DNA from: Solimonas sp040066175
GTDB lineage: Bacteria; Pseudomonadota; Gammaproteobacteria; Nevskiales; Nevskiaceae
Length of the DNA stretch: 64,000 bases
Direction: 5' to 3'
NCBI RefSeq assembly: GCF_040066175.1
Contig: NZ_JBEAAM010000012.1
Coordinates: forward strand, 62,001-126,000
The first letter of the stretch is position 1; each line of letters begins with the position of its first letter. The position numbers were made by a program, and so were the translations under genes. A model generated the notes under the pieces. The model made no database searches and had not been told where the DNA came from. It was given only the letters and a program-made list of their open reading frames with translations. Positions 34,777 to 44,205 of this stretch are shown here, piece by piece.

Positions 34777-37542
34777 TCAGTCTGAGCTACTTGCATGCCC
34801 CAAGGGAGTATGCGCGCCATCCCATTCGCCGGCAACCCCCCAGTCGGCGACCAGCGGCACCGCCAGCGCAGCCACGCGGCACATGCGGGTGGCGATCCGT
34901 GGCGCCAGCTCGGGCAGGCCGGTCGCCGGCCCCTCGAACACCAATTCGTCGTGAACCTGCATGATCATGCGGACATCCGGCGCGTTCTGCCGCAAAAAAC
35001 CGTCAACGTCGATCATCGCCAGCTTGATCAGATCCGCGGCGGTGCCCTGCAGCGGCGCGTTGATCGCGGTGCGCTCGGCGTATTGGCGCAGGGCCTGGTT
35101 CTTCGACTGGATGTCCTTGAGGTACAGGCGCCGCCCGAACAGGGTCTCGACATAGCCGCGCTCGCGCGCCAGCGCCTTGGTCGTCTCCATGAACTGTTTC
35201 ACGCCCGGGTAGCGGCCGAAGAAACGGTCGATGTAGTCCTGCGCCTCGCCGCGCGGGATGCCGAGCTGACGCGCCAAGCCGAAGCTCGACATGCCGTAGA
35301 TCAGGCCGAAGTTGATCGCCTTGGCGGCGCGGCGGCGGTCGGCCGGGACTTCGGCGAGCGGCAGGCCGAAGACCTCGGCGGCGGTGGCCTGGTGGATGTC
35401 GAGGCCGTCGCGGAAGGCCTGTTGCAGGCGCGCGTCGCCGGAGAAATGTGCCATCAGGCGCAGTTCGATCTGCGAGTAGTCGATCGACAGCAGCAGGTGG
35501 CCGGCTTCCGCGACGAAGGCCTGGCGGATGCGCCGCCCTTCGGCATTGCGCACCGGGATGTTCTGCAGGTTCGGGTCGGACGAGGACAGCCGCCCGGTCG
35601 CGGCGATGGCCTGGCCATAGGACGTGTGGATGCGCCCGCTGCGCGGGTTCACCGCCTGCGGCAGCTGCTCGGTATAGGTCGAGCGCAGCTTGGACAGCGC
35701 GCGCCAGTCGAGAATCAGGCGCGGCAGCGGATGCTGCGCGGCCAGCTCCTCGAGCACGTCCTCGGCGGTCGAGGGCTCGCCCTTGGGTGTCTTGCCGAGC
35801 ACCGGCAGCTGCAGCTTCTCGTAGAGGATCGCCGCGAGCTGCCGGGGCGAGCCCAGGTTGAACTCGCCGCCGGCCGCGCGGAACGCCTCGGCCTGCAGCT
35901 CGTCCATGCGCTGTGCGAGTTCGGTGCTGATCTGGCGCAGCAGTGCGACATCGACCTTGACGCCGGTCTGTTCCATGCGCGCCAGCACCGGCACCAGCGG
36001 CATCTCGATCGTCTCGTAGACCTTCTTCAGTGCAGGTTCGGCGCACAGGCGCGGATACAACGCGTGATGCAGGCGCAGTGTGATGTCGGCGTCCTCGGCC
36101 GAATACTCGGCCGCCTTGTCGATCGCCACCTGGTTGAACGTGATCTGGTTCTTGCCCTTGCCGGCGACGTCCTCGAACTTGATCGTCGTGTGGTTCAGGT
36201 ACTTCTGCGCCAGCGTGTCCATGTCGTGGCGGTTGCCGGTGGCGTCGAGCACGTAGCTCTGCAACATGGTGTCGTGCGCGATACCGGCGACGTTCACGCC
36301 GTGCTGCGCGAGCACGTTGACGTCGAACTTGAGGTGCTGGCCGAGCTTGGGCTTGCCGGCGTCTTCCAGAATCGGCCGCAGCCGGTCGAGCACACTGTGC
36401 CGATCCAGCTGTGGCGGCGCGCCGAGGTAGTCGTGACCGACCGGCACGTACCACGCGCGACCGGGCTCGACGGCAAATGCGAGGCCGACGAGGCGCGCGC
36501 GGTTGGCGTCGAGGCTGTCGGTCTCGGTGTCGAAGCAGACCAGTTCGGCACGCGCCAACGCGCCGAGCATGTCGGTGAACGCCGCCTCGTCGAGCACGGT
36601 GATCGCGACGGTGGGCGCCGGGCGTTCTGCAGCAGCGGCCTGCGGCCGCGCTTCGTCGGCCGCGGTGTCGTCGCGCCCGGGCGCCGCTCCGCCGAGTTCT
36701 TCGAGCAGCCGGTTGAAGCCGTGATGCCGGTACAGCGCCGCCAAGCGCCCGATGTCCGGCGCACGCGGCTGCAGATCGTCGAGTGCCAGCGGCAGCTCGA
36801 CGTCGCAGTGGATCGTCGCCAGGCGGCGCGCCAGCGGCAGCTGGTGCAGGTGCGCGCGCAGCTTCTCGCCGACCTTGCCGCCGATCTCGCCGGCGCGCGC
36901 GATGATCGCATCCAGCGAACCGTACTCGGCGAGCCACTTCGCCGCGGTCTTGGGGCCGACGCTGGGCACACCGGGGATGTTATCGACGCTGTCGCCCATC
37001 AGCGCGAGATAGTCGATGATGCGCTCCGGCGGCACGCCGAACTTCTCGACGACGCCGGCCGGGTCGAGTCGCCGGTTCTTCATCGTGTCGAGCAGCTGCA
37101 CGCGCTCGTCCACCAGCTGCGCCATGTCCTTGTCGCTGGTGACGATCAGCACGCGCTCGCCGCGTTGCGCCGCGTGCCGCGCCAGCGTACCGATCACGTC
37201 GTCGGCCTCGACGCCCTCGACCGTCACCTGCGGCAGTCCCAGCGCGTCGATCAATTCGCGGATCGCGGGGAACTGGATCTTGAGATCCTCGGGTGTCTCG
37301 CTGCGGTTGGCCTTGTACTGCTCGAACAGTTCGTCGCGGAAGGTCTTGCCGCTCGGGTCCCAGACCACGCAGATGCGTTCCGGCGCGAAATCCCTGAGCA
37401 GTTTGCGCAGCATGTTGTTCATGCCGAACACCGCGCCGGTCGGCTCGCCGTGCGGACCGGTCAGCGGCGGCAGTGCATGGTAGGCGCGGAACAGCCAGCT
37501 GGAGCCGTCGATCAGGATCAGCGGGTGGGTGGAGCCCGTCAC
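34777..37542 (-). CDS. polA: DNA polymerase I
   Basis: Repair and Okazaki-processing polymerase of 921 residues. Domains in order: 5'-3' exonuclease (about 1-290; LILIDGSSWLFRAYHAL, ADDVIGTLA, GDSVDNIPGVPSVGPKTA), 3'-5' exonuclease (about 320-520; CFDTETDSLD retains proofreading acidic residues) and polymerase (about 530-921; SIDYSQIELRLMAHFSGD, RRAAKAINFGLIYGMSSFGL, MIMQVHDELVFE). The start is a GTG at 37542 overlapping the lysA stop (GTGA). The gene order lptM-lysA-polA differs from lptM-lysA-dapF. A candidate sRNA lies just downstream on the same strand. Confidence 0.96.
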   Translation of the reverse strand: MTGSTHPLILIDGSSWLFRAYHALPPLTGPHGEPTGAVFGMNNMLRKLLRDFAPERICVVWDPSGKTFRDELFEQYKANRSETPEDLKIQFPAIRELIDALGLPQVTVEGVEADDVIGTLARHAAQRGERVLIVTSDKDMAQLVDERVQLLDTMKNRRLDPAGVVEKFGVPPERIIDYLALMGDSVDNIPGVPSVGPKTAAKWLAEYGSLDAIIARAGEIGGKVGEKLRAHLHQLPLARRLATIHCDVELPLALDDLQPRAPDIGRLAALYRHHGFNRLLEELGGAAPGRDDTAADEARPQAAAAERPAPTVAITVLDEAAFTDMLGALARAELVCFDTETDSLDANRARLVGLAFAVEPGRAWYVPVGHDYLGAPPQLDRHSVLDRLRPILEDAGKPKLGQHLKFDVNVLAQHGVNVAGIAHDTMLQSYVLDATGNRHDMDTLAQKYLNHTTIKFEDVAGKGKNQITFNQVAIDKAAEYSAEDADITLRLHHALYPRLCAEPALKKVYETIEMPLVPVLARMEQTGVKVDVALLRQISTELAQRMDELQAEAFRAAGGEFNLGSPRQLAAILYEKLQLPVLGKTPKGEPSTAEDVLEELAAQHPLPRLILDWRALSKLRSTYTEQLPQAVNPRSGRIHTSYGQAIAATGRLSSSDPNLQNIPVRNAEGRRIRQAFVAEAGHLLLSIDYSQIELRLMAHFSGDARLQQAFRDGLDIHQATAAEVFGLPLAEVPADRRRAAKAINFGLIYGMSSFGLARQLGIPRGEAQDYIDRFFGRYPGVKQFMETTKALARERGYVETLFGRRLYLKDIQSKNQALRQYAERTAINAPLQGTAADLIKLAMIDVDGFLRQNAPDVRMIMQVHDELVFEGPATGLPELAPRIATRMCRVAALAVPLVADWGVAGEWDGAHTPLGHASSSD

Positions 37543-38786
37543 GGCAGCAGCCGCTCGCCGCGCAGCAGGTCGTCGAGCGTCTCGCGCGCGCGCACCACGT
37601 GCACCTGCCGACCATCGACCATCACTTCCGCAGCGCGCGGACGCGTGTTGTAGTTCGACGCCATCACGAAGCCATAGGCGCCGGCGGTGCGCACCGCCAG
37701 CAGGTCGCCGGGAGCGATCGAAAGCTCGCGGTCCTTGCCGATCCAGTCGCCGGTCTCGCAGACCGGACCGACGATGTCGTAGGTCCGCGCCGCCACGTCG
37801 CCGCGCGGCTGCACCGGCACGATGTCCATCCACGCCTGGTACAGCGTCGGCCGCAGCAGGTCGTTCATCGCCGCATCGACGATCGCGAAGGACTTTTCTT
37901 CTCCGCGCTTGATGCCGAGCACGCGCGTGACGAGGATGCCGGCGTTGCCGGCGATCGCGCGGCCCGGCTCGGTGAGGATGCGCAGTCCGCACTCGGCCAG
38001 CCGCGGCCTGATCGCCAGCGCCCAGTCGCGCGGCGCGGGCGGATTCTCGTCGCGGTAGCGCACGCCCAGGCCGCCGCCGACGTCGATGTGGCGCAGCCTG
38101 ATGCCGCGCGCCTGCAGCCGGTCGATCAGCGCGAGCACGCGCTCGAGCGCATCGAGGAACGGAGACAGCTCCAGCAGCTGCGAGCCGATGTGGCTGGCGA
38201 CACCGAGGATCTCGATGCCGGGCAGCTGCGCGGCCTCGGCGTACAGGCGCTCGGCGCTGGCGATATCGACGCCGAACTTGTTCTTCTTCAGGCCGGTCGA
38301 GATGTATGGGTGGGTCTTGGCATCGACGTCCGGGTTGACGCGCAGCGCGATCGGCGCGCGCGTGCCCATGCCGCGCGCGACGGCGTCGAGCGCGCGCAGC
38401 TCGAACTCGGATTCGACGTTGAAGCAATGGATGCCGGCCGCCAGCGCCGCACGCATCTCGTCCGCGGTCTTGCCGACGCCGGAGAACACCACCCGGGCCG
38501 GATCGCCGCCGGCGCGCAGCACGCGCTGCAGCTCGCCGCCGGAGACGATGTCGAAGCCGGCGCCGAGCTGGGCCAGCACCTGCAGCACGGCGAGGTTGGA
38601 ATTGGCCTTGACCGCATAGCAGACGCGGTGATCGGTCCCGGCCAGCGCGTCGTCGAAGGCGCGGAAATGGCGTGTCAGCGTCGCCCGCGAATAGACGTAG
38701 CAGGGCGTGCCCTGGTGCGCGGCGATCTCGGCGACCGGCACGTCCTCGGCGTACAGGCGGCCGTCGCGGTACTCGAAATGATCCAC
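37539..38786 (-). CDS. lysA: Diaminopimelate decarboxylase
   Basis: PLP-dependent last enzyme of lysine synthesis, converting meso-diaminopimelate to L-lysine. The 415 residues contain the Schiff-base Lys60 in YAVKANSN, SGGELQRVL, HIGSQLLEL, the glycine-rich HIDVGGGLGVRY, EPGRAIAGNAG, and the substrate Cys in VCETGDW. The start is GTG at 38786, giving MDHFEYRDGRLYAEDVP; no ATG fits. It lies 13 bp after lptM and overlaps polA, so the three genes form one operon. Confidence 0.95.
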   Translation of the reverse strand: MDHFEYRDGRLYAEDVPVAEIAAHQGTPCYVYSRATLTRHFRAFDDALAGTDHRVCYAVKANSNLAVLQVLAQLGAGFDIVSGGELQRVLRAGGDPARVVFSGVGKTADEMRAALAAGIHCFNVESEFELRALDAVARGMGTRAPIALRVNPDVDAKTHPYISTGLKKNKFGVDIASAERLYAEAAQLPGIEILGVASHIGSQLLELSPFLDALERVLALIDRLQARGIRLRHIDVGGGLGVRYRDENPPAPRDWALAIRPRLAECGLRILTEPGRAIAGNAGILVTRVLGIKRGEEKSFAIVDAAMNDLLRPTLYQAWMDIVPVQPRGDVAARTYDIVGPVCETGDWIGKDRELSIAPGDLLAVRTAGAYGFVMASNYNTRPRAAEVMVDGRQVHVVRARETLDDLLRGERLLP

Positions 38787-38799
38787 GGGACCAGCGTCC

Positions 38800-38934
38800 T
38801 CAGGGTGCGGTGGAGGGAGAGGGGGTCGGCGCGCTCGTGGCGGCCGGGGCCGCGGACTGTTCCGGCAGGTACAGCGGCCCGGCCTGGCCACAGGCGGCCA
38901 GCAGCAGGGTGCACAGCAGCAGCGTTCGCAGCAT
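38800..38934 (-). CDS. lptM: LptM (YifL) lipoprotein, small
   Basis: A 44-residue lipoprotein preceding lysA. The signal MLRTLLLCTLLLAAC has lipobox LAAC with Cys15. The mature N-terminus CGQAGPLYLPE matches the LptM/YifL signature C-G-x-x-G-P-L-Y-x-P. LptM assists disulfide maturation of the LPS-transport protein LptD in E. coli. Location directly upstream of lysA matches yifL/lppL in other gammaproteobacteria. The tail is Ala/Pro/Ser-rich. It is short enough to be missed by length-filtered gene calls. Confidence 0.9.
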   Translation of the reverse strand: MLRTLLLCTLLLAACGQAGPLYLPEQSAAPAATSAPTPSPSTAP

Positions 38935-39011
38935 CGGGGCGGCCCGGAAACAGGGGCGTGAAGTATAGCCGCCGAGCGCAGCGCCCCTTCACGTGCCGGT
39001 CTTGCGCGCGC

Positions 39012-42000
39012 TCAGCGCTCGATCGTGTAGATCAGGTCGCCGCTGGAAACGGTACCGGTCTCGGTGGAGAGCTTGAAGCCGCGGCCGATGTCGTATTGCA
39101 GCCTGAGGCTGTGGCCGGGCAGGAACAGCGACACGCCGTAGCTCAGGTACAGCTTCGGTGACAGGTACTTGCCGATCGTCAGCCGTGCCTGGGCATTGCT
39201 CTCGCCGGGTTTCGCACCGACCGTGACTTCGTCCACGCCCAGGCCCTTGCCGAGGCGCTGCGCCAGCCACTCGCTGCCGGCGAAACCCAGCGACAGCGCC
39301 GCGTCGGCGACCAGTGCACGATCGGACTCGGTGCTGCTGCCTTCGTCCAGCGCGCGGCCCAGCACCAGCCAGGACAGCTGCCGCTCCTGCGGCATCGCCG
39401 GTGTCGAGAACAGGCTGAACTCCGGCTGCGCCAGCGTGCCGCGGACCAGCACGCCGACGGTGATGTCCTCGCGCGGCTTGCGTGTCGCGCGCAACTCGAC
39501 CGCCGGGTCGGTCAGCGCGCCGCCGGTGAACAGCAGGCGCCCGGTCTCGATGCTCAGATCCTGGCCGTAGGCCTTGTAGCGGCCGCCGAGCAGCTGCAGC
39601 TCGCCGCGCGCCCGCGTCGGCACGCCGGGCGCCTCGCGCACGGTCACCGCGCCGGTCAGCTGCGACTTCAGGCCCAGCCCGTCGAAGCGGACGTCGTCGC
39701 CGAGCCGGAGCTGGATCTCGGCGAACAGGCCGAGGCGCTTCGCGTCACCGGGTTCGCCACCCTCGCGGATGATCACCTGGTCGGCGCTCGGACCCACGCC
39801 CTGCTCGATGGTCTTGGGCGTGATCTGCGCACGCGGTATCTCGACGACGCCATCCGCGTGCAGCTCGCCGCCGCGCAGCCTGAGCGTGAGCTGCGGCGAG
39901 ACCCACACCTTGGCGTCCGGCCGGCGCAGGGCCTGGAAGCGCTCACCGGCGATACGCAGGTCGATGCCGCCGTCGTCGGTCCACGGATCGGCGCGGCCCT
40001 CGACGCTGAGGACGCCGCCGTCGGACCAGGCGCGCGCGCTCAGCGACCACGGCGCGTCCGTGGTCCCGGACAGCGTCGCCTCGACGCGTTCCAGCGTGAT
40101 GCCCGGCGTGCGCAGCCGCAGGGTCGCATCCGCCAGCGCGAGCGTCCCGGCGAGCGCCGGCGCCGCCGGCGTGCCGGACAGTTCGACGCGGCCGTCGAGG
40201 CGGCCCTGCACGCGCTCCAGTTCCGGATTGAGCAGGCGCAGCCAGGACAGATCCGGGACCGTGGCGCGCAGCTCGCCGGCCAGCGCGCGCTGCATGAGGT
40301 CGGCGCCCGGACCGAGCCGCGCGTCCACGAACACGCCGCCCTGCTCGAACGGCAACTCCGCCCGCGCCACCAGGCCCTGGGCCTCCTCCTGCACGACCAG
40401 CTGTCCCGGGTGCAGCTGCAGCGGCGGCAGGCCGTTGCGCACGAGCTGGACCGCGCTGCTGTGCAGATCGATGCGCAGATCGGCGAGTCCGGCCGCACCG
40501 ATGTCGGCGTAGCCGCTTCCGTCGATCCGGCCCTGCGCGCGCACCCCGCCGGGCAGCCAGGGATCGAGCGCGGCGAGCAGGAAACGTTCGACGCGGAAGG
40601 CCAGGCGGCGACGGCCATCGACCGGCCGCAGCGCGGCGCACGCGCGTGCGAGATCCGAGGCGAAGCAGGCCGGTTCCAGCGTGACGTCGCTGCCGACGAC
40701 ACGCAGCGCCGCGGCTTCTTCGAGCAGCCACGGCGGCCAGTCCGCGGCGATCAGGCGCGCGCTGGTCAGGGTGCCGGCCCAGCTGCGCTTCGGCAGGTCG
40801 AGTGCGCCATCGAACACCGTCGAGGCCTGGCCCTGCGGCAGCGTCGCGTCCACGCTCAGGCGGTGCGCCGCCGCACGTCCGCGCAGGCTCAGCCGCGCCT
40901 GCGACACCACCACGCCGGCATCGATGCCGCGCAAGTGCGCGTCGAGCCGCGTCTCGCCGGCCGGGTCCACGTCGAAGGCCGCCGACAGCGCCTCGATGCC
41001 GGAGGCCTCGTAGCGCAGCGCTTCGGCCTGCAGCTTGCCGGCGCTGCGCGGCGCCGACGGATCGCCGTCCAGGCGCAGCTGCGCCTGCGCGCGGCCTGAC
41101 AGCGGCGCCCAGATCGAGCGCAGCTCGCTGCTGTCGAGCCGCGCGTCGAACGCCAGTCGCGGCCAGATCTCGCCGGACCCGGTCAGACGGCTCGGTCCGG
41201 AGCGCAGGTCGATGGATTGCAGGCTCAGGCGCCCGGCGAGATAGCGGCCGCGCGCATCCAGACGCAGCGGATAGCCATTGAGCTGCGAATCGTCGAGCGT
41301 CAGGCCGAAACGCAGGTCCGGCGCCGTGCCGGCGAACTGGGCCTGCACCTCGACGCGACCGTTGACACGGCCCTCGAGCGCGGCCAGCCAGTGCTGCGGG
41401 CGCAGGTCGGCGATCGTTCCGTGGACGTCGAGGCGCGGCACCTCGACCCAGTTGAACGTGAGCCGTGCGTCGAGCGCGCCGTGGCCGCTGTCGATGTGCG
41501 CCGCTTCGGCATGCAGCTCGTCGAGCGATCCGCGCCCCTGCGCGGTGACGTCGAAGCGCTCGCCGAAGGCCGCCACGGCGAGCGCGAGCTCATAGCGCCA
41601 GTCGTCGTAACGGCCGGTCCAGTGCAGCGTGCCGCCATCGCTGTGCGCGACCGGTTCGCCGTCGAGCGGCCAGCGCAGCGTGCGCCAGCGCAGGCGCAGA
41701 TCGGAACCGCCGGCGTAGCCGAAATAGCCTTCGAGCTCGGCATCGGCCGGTGCGCGGGCACGCAGCTGGGCGACGCGGACGCCATCGGGCAGCAGCGTCG
41801 CGTCCCCTTCGACCTGCGCCGCACCGACCCAGGGCGTGACCGCGGCCAGATGTCGCAGACGCACCGCGTCGCCGATCCACGAGCCGCTCAGCGTGACGGC
41901 CTCGAAGTGCAGGGGCGCGTCGTCGTACACGCGCAGATCGAAACGGCCGATCGCCAGCGCGCGCACGTCGAGCGCGACCGGCAGTTGCGTCAGCGCGCCC

Positions 42001-42389
42001 TCATCGTCCACCGGCTGCCCACCGGTCGTTTCCGGCTGCGGCTTGACGGTCACCACCAGCGCATCGGCGTCGAGGCTCGACACGGCGATGTTCGCGCGCA
42101 GCGCCTGCAGCGGCGACCACTCGAGCCGCACCCGTTCCAGTTCGACGCGCACATACGCGTCCTCGTAGCGGAAGCGCTCGAACGCGATCGGTCCCCACAG
42201 CCGGCCGTGCACGCCCTCGGCCTGCACGAAACCGAAGCGCTGCCCGAATTCCTGCAGTGCCAGTCGCGCCCCGGCCTCGGTGAACAGCAGGAACACCAGC
42301 GCAGCGACGACCAGCGTGAGCGCCAGGCCGACGACGTCGCGCAGTGCCGCGAGCAGCGTGCCGAAGATGCGCAGCACCGGGATCCTCAC
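39012..42389 (-). CDS. tamB: Translocation and assembly module subunit TamB
   Basis: Large AsmA-like inner-membrane-anchored periplasmic protein (1125 residues) that with TamA supports outer-membrane protein insertion and phospholipid transport. An N-terminal transmembrane helix (about 18-38) is followed by repeated beta-strand-rich segments. The DUF490 domain at the C-terminus includes GGRYKAYGQDLSIETGRLLF, VGVLVRGTLAQPEFSLFSTPAMPQ (abridged) and the terminal DLIYTIER. The GTG start overlaps the tamA stop (GTGA), confirming a tamA-tamB operon. Confidence 0.94.
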   Translation of the reverse strand: MRIPVLRIFGTLLAALRDVVGLALTLVVAALVFLLFTEAGARLALQEFGQRFGFVQAEGVHGRLWGPIAFERFRYEDAYVRVELERVRLEWSPLQALRANIAVSSLDADALVVTVKPQPETTGGQPVDDEGALTQLPVALDVRALAIGRFDLRVYDDAPLHFEAVTLSGSWIGDAVRLRHLAAVTPWVGAAQVEGDATLLPDGVRVAQLRARAPADAELEGYFGYAGGSDLRLRWRTLRWPLDGEPVAHSDGGTLHWTGRYDDWRYELALAVAAFGERFDVTAQGRGSLDELHAEAAHIDSGHGALDARLTFNWVEVPRLDVHGTIADLRPQHWLAALEGRVNGRVEVQAQFAGTAPDLRFGLTLDDSQLNGYPLRLDARGRYLAGRLSLQSIDLRSGPSRLTGSGEIWPRLAFDARLDSSELRSIWAPLSGRAQAQLRLDGDPSAPRSAGKLQAEALRYEASGIEALSAAFDVDPAGETRLDAHLRGIDAGVVVSQARLSLRGRAAAHRLSVDATLPQGQASTVFDGALDLPKRSWAGTLTSARLIAADWPPWLLEEAAALRVVGSDVTLEPACFASDLARACAALRPVDGRRRLAFRVERFLLAALDPWLPGGVRAQGRIDGSGYADIGAAGLADLRIDLHSSAVQLVRNGLPPLQLHPGQLVVQEEAQGLVARAELPFEQGGVFVDARLGPGADLMQRALAGELRATVPDLSWLRLLNPELERVQGRLDGRVELSGTPAAPALAGTLALADATLRLRTPGITLERVEATLSGTTDAPWSLSARAWSDGGVLSVEGRADPWTDDGGIDLRIAGERFQALRRPDAKVWVSPQLTLRLRGGELHADGVVEIPRAQITPKTIEQGVGPSADQVIIREGGEPGDAKRLGLFAEIQLRLGDDVRFDGLGLKSQLTGAVTVREAPGVPTRARGELQLLGGRYKAYGQDLSIETGRLLFTGGALTDPAVELRATRKPREDITVGVLVRGTLAQPEFSLFSTPAMPQERQLSWLVLGRALDEGSSTESDRALVADAALSLGFAGSEWLAQRLGKGLGVDEVTVGAKPGESNAQARLTIGKYLSPKLYLSYGVSLFLPGHSLRLQYDIGRGFKLSTETGTVSSGDLIYTIER

Positions 42390-44128
42390 AGCCCGACCCT
42401 CACGCCGATGTGCACGCGCAGGCCGCGGCGGTCACCGTCGAGCGGATGGGCCAGGTCGAGTTGCACCGACCCGACCGGTGCCCGGTAGCGCGCACCGGCG
42501 CCGATGCCCTGGAACAGCTGCGGCGTCGGGTCGTCGCCGGCGCCGCCGACGTCGTAGAACAGCGCCGCGCCCCAGTTGCTCCACAGGCGCGTCTCGACTT
42601 CGAGGCTCGCGGTTTCCAGGAACTTGCCGCCGATGATCTTGCCGTCGCCGTCGGTCGGTCCGAGCGACTGGTATCTGTAGCCGCGCACCGACTGGTCGCC
42701 GCCGGCGAAGAAACGCTGCGAGGCCGGCAGCTCGGCGAAGTCTTCGAGAAAGTTCGCGCCGTACTCGAAGCGTCCGAGCACGCGGCTCTGCTCGCCCAGC
42801 GGCAGCACGCCGCGCAGCACGGCCTGCGTGCGCAGGAAGCTGGTGTTCGACAGCAGATTGCGCACGCCGCCGTGCGTGTCCACGAAGATCGACCAGCCCT
42901 TGCGCGCGTAGATCGGGTCGTCGAGTTCGGCGCGGTTCAGCGACAGGCCGGGCGTCAGCAGGTCGGCGGTCTGCACGGATTCGCCCAGCTCCGATTCTTC
43001 GTGGGTATAGGCGATGTACAGCTTGCGCTTCCATTGGCCGGGAATGCGCGACAGGCTCAGTTCCCCGCTCCACTTGCGGCTGATGCCGCCATCGGGGAAA
43101 CGCTCGGTCGCCAGCTCGCCGGCGAGACCGACGCTTTCGCCGATGCGATCGCCCAGCGGAATCCGGTACAGGCCGCGGGCGGTGTTCTTGACCTCCGACA
43201 GGCGCGTCTCGACCTCGGCGGTGTGGCCGCTGCGGTTGAGGCGCCGGATCTGCACGCCGGCGCCGACACGCGCGCCGGTGTCGGTGCCGTAGCCGACGCC
43301 GAAGCTGTACTGCGTGCGCGGCCGCGGCGTCGTGCGGATCAGCACCGGCACCGCCTGGCCTTCCGCGGCATCGCGCTGCGGCAGGACTTCCAGCGTCTGG
43401 AAGTAACCCAGATCGCCGAGCGCGAACTGCGTGTCGAGCAGGCTCTGCGGATCGAAGTACTCGCCCGGGCGGATGCGCACGTAGCGCTCGAGAAAGTCCG
43501 GATCGACGATGTCCTGCTCGATGGTCAGCGTGCCGAAGCGGTAGCGCGGGCCGGTGTCGAAGTCCAGCTCGATCTCGGCGCGGTTGTCGTCGGCGTACAC
43601 GCGCAGCTCGCTGCGGGTGTAGCGCGCGTCGAGAAAGCCGGCCGCATAGGCGGCCGCGGCGAGCTGCGCCTTGGCCGTCTCGTAGTTCGCATGCAGCAGG
43701 ACATCCCCCGGGCGCAGGCGGCGCAGCATCGATTCGCGCACCGGCGCGAGCAGTTCGGCGCCCTCGCCGTCGAGCCGCACCTCGACCCGATCCAGACGCG
43801 TCACCGGCCCGGCCTTGATGCGGTAGCGCGCGACCCAGTCCGGTGCCTTGCCCTTCAGCTCACCGTCGATCTCCGGGTTGTAGTAGCCGAAAGGCTGCAG
43901 CGCGCCACGGATGTCGTCCGGCGCCTCGCGGTGCAGCGCCTCGACCAGCGCCTGGTCGAGCTCGCCGCGCCCGCGCGGTGCGGCGATGCCCAGGCGCAGT
44001 TCGACGTTGTCGCGCAGCGTGGCGTCGAGACCGTCGATCCTGACGTCCACGTCCGCCCAGGCGGTCTGCAGCCAGAGGCCCGCGGCCAGGACGGACCAGA
44101 CCGGGGCGGCGCGCGGAGATCGGGGCAT
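42386..44128 (-). CDS. tamA: Translocation and assembly module subunit TamA
   Basis: Omp85-family outer-membrane protein of 580 residues. A signal peptide (about 1-25, ending QTAWA) precedes three POTRA domains (about 30-265), then a 16-strand barrel (about 270-580) bearing the family VRGY motif (GGDQSVRGYRYQSLGP) and GKLIGGKFLE-like GKIIGGKFLETASLEVE. It works with TamB, encoded immediately downstream with overlap. It is divergent from a glutathione S-transferase gene across 77 bp. Confidence 0.94.
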   Translation of the reverse strand: MPRSPRAAPVWSVLAAGLWLQTAWADVDVRIDGLDATLRDNVELRLGIAAPRGRGELDQALVEALHREAPDDIRGALQPFGYYNPEIDGELKGKAPDWVARYRIKAGPVTRLDRVEVRLDGEGAELLAPVRESMLRRLRPGDVLLHANYETAKAQLAAAAYAAGFLDARYTRSELRVYADDNRAEIELDFDTGPRYRFGTLTIEQDIVDPDFLERYVRIRPGEYFDPQSLLDTQFALGDLGYFQTLEVLPQRDAAEGQAVPVLIRTTPRPRTQYSFGVGYGTDTGARVGAGVQIRRLNRSGHTAEVETRLSEVKNTARGLYRIPLGDRIGESVGLAGELATERFPDGGISRKWSGELSLSRIPGQWKRKLYIAYTHEESELGESVQTADLLTPGLSLNRAELDDPIYARKGWSIFVDTHGGVRNLLSNTSFLRTQAVLRGVLPLGEQSRVLGRFEYGANFLEDFAELPASQRFFAGGDQSVRGYRYQSLGPTDGDGKIIGGKFLETASLEVETRLWSNWGAALFYDVGGAGDDPTPQLFQGIGAGARYRAPVGSVQLDLAHPLDGDRRGLRVHIGVRVGL

Positions 44129-44205
44129 CTGCGGGGCAGGCGTCAGGGCGTTGGTTCTCGGCTATTATCGGTCAAGCCACGTCATCGTCCCCACCGGTGC
44201 GCAGC

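Noticed and set aside
34795..37653. A 952-codon open frame antisense to polA
   Set aside because: Arg/His/Gln/Val-rich shadow of a clear polA gene; no domain and no plausible start. Typical of GC-rich genomes.
44129..44205. Strong promoter TATTAT/GATAAT in the tamA-GST gap
   Set aside because: -10-like boxes exist on both strands but the nearest -35-like hexamers are too close; not convincing enough to list.
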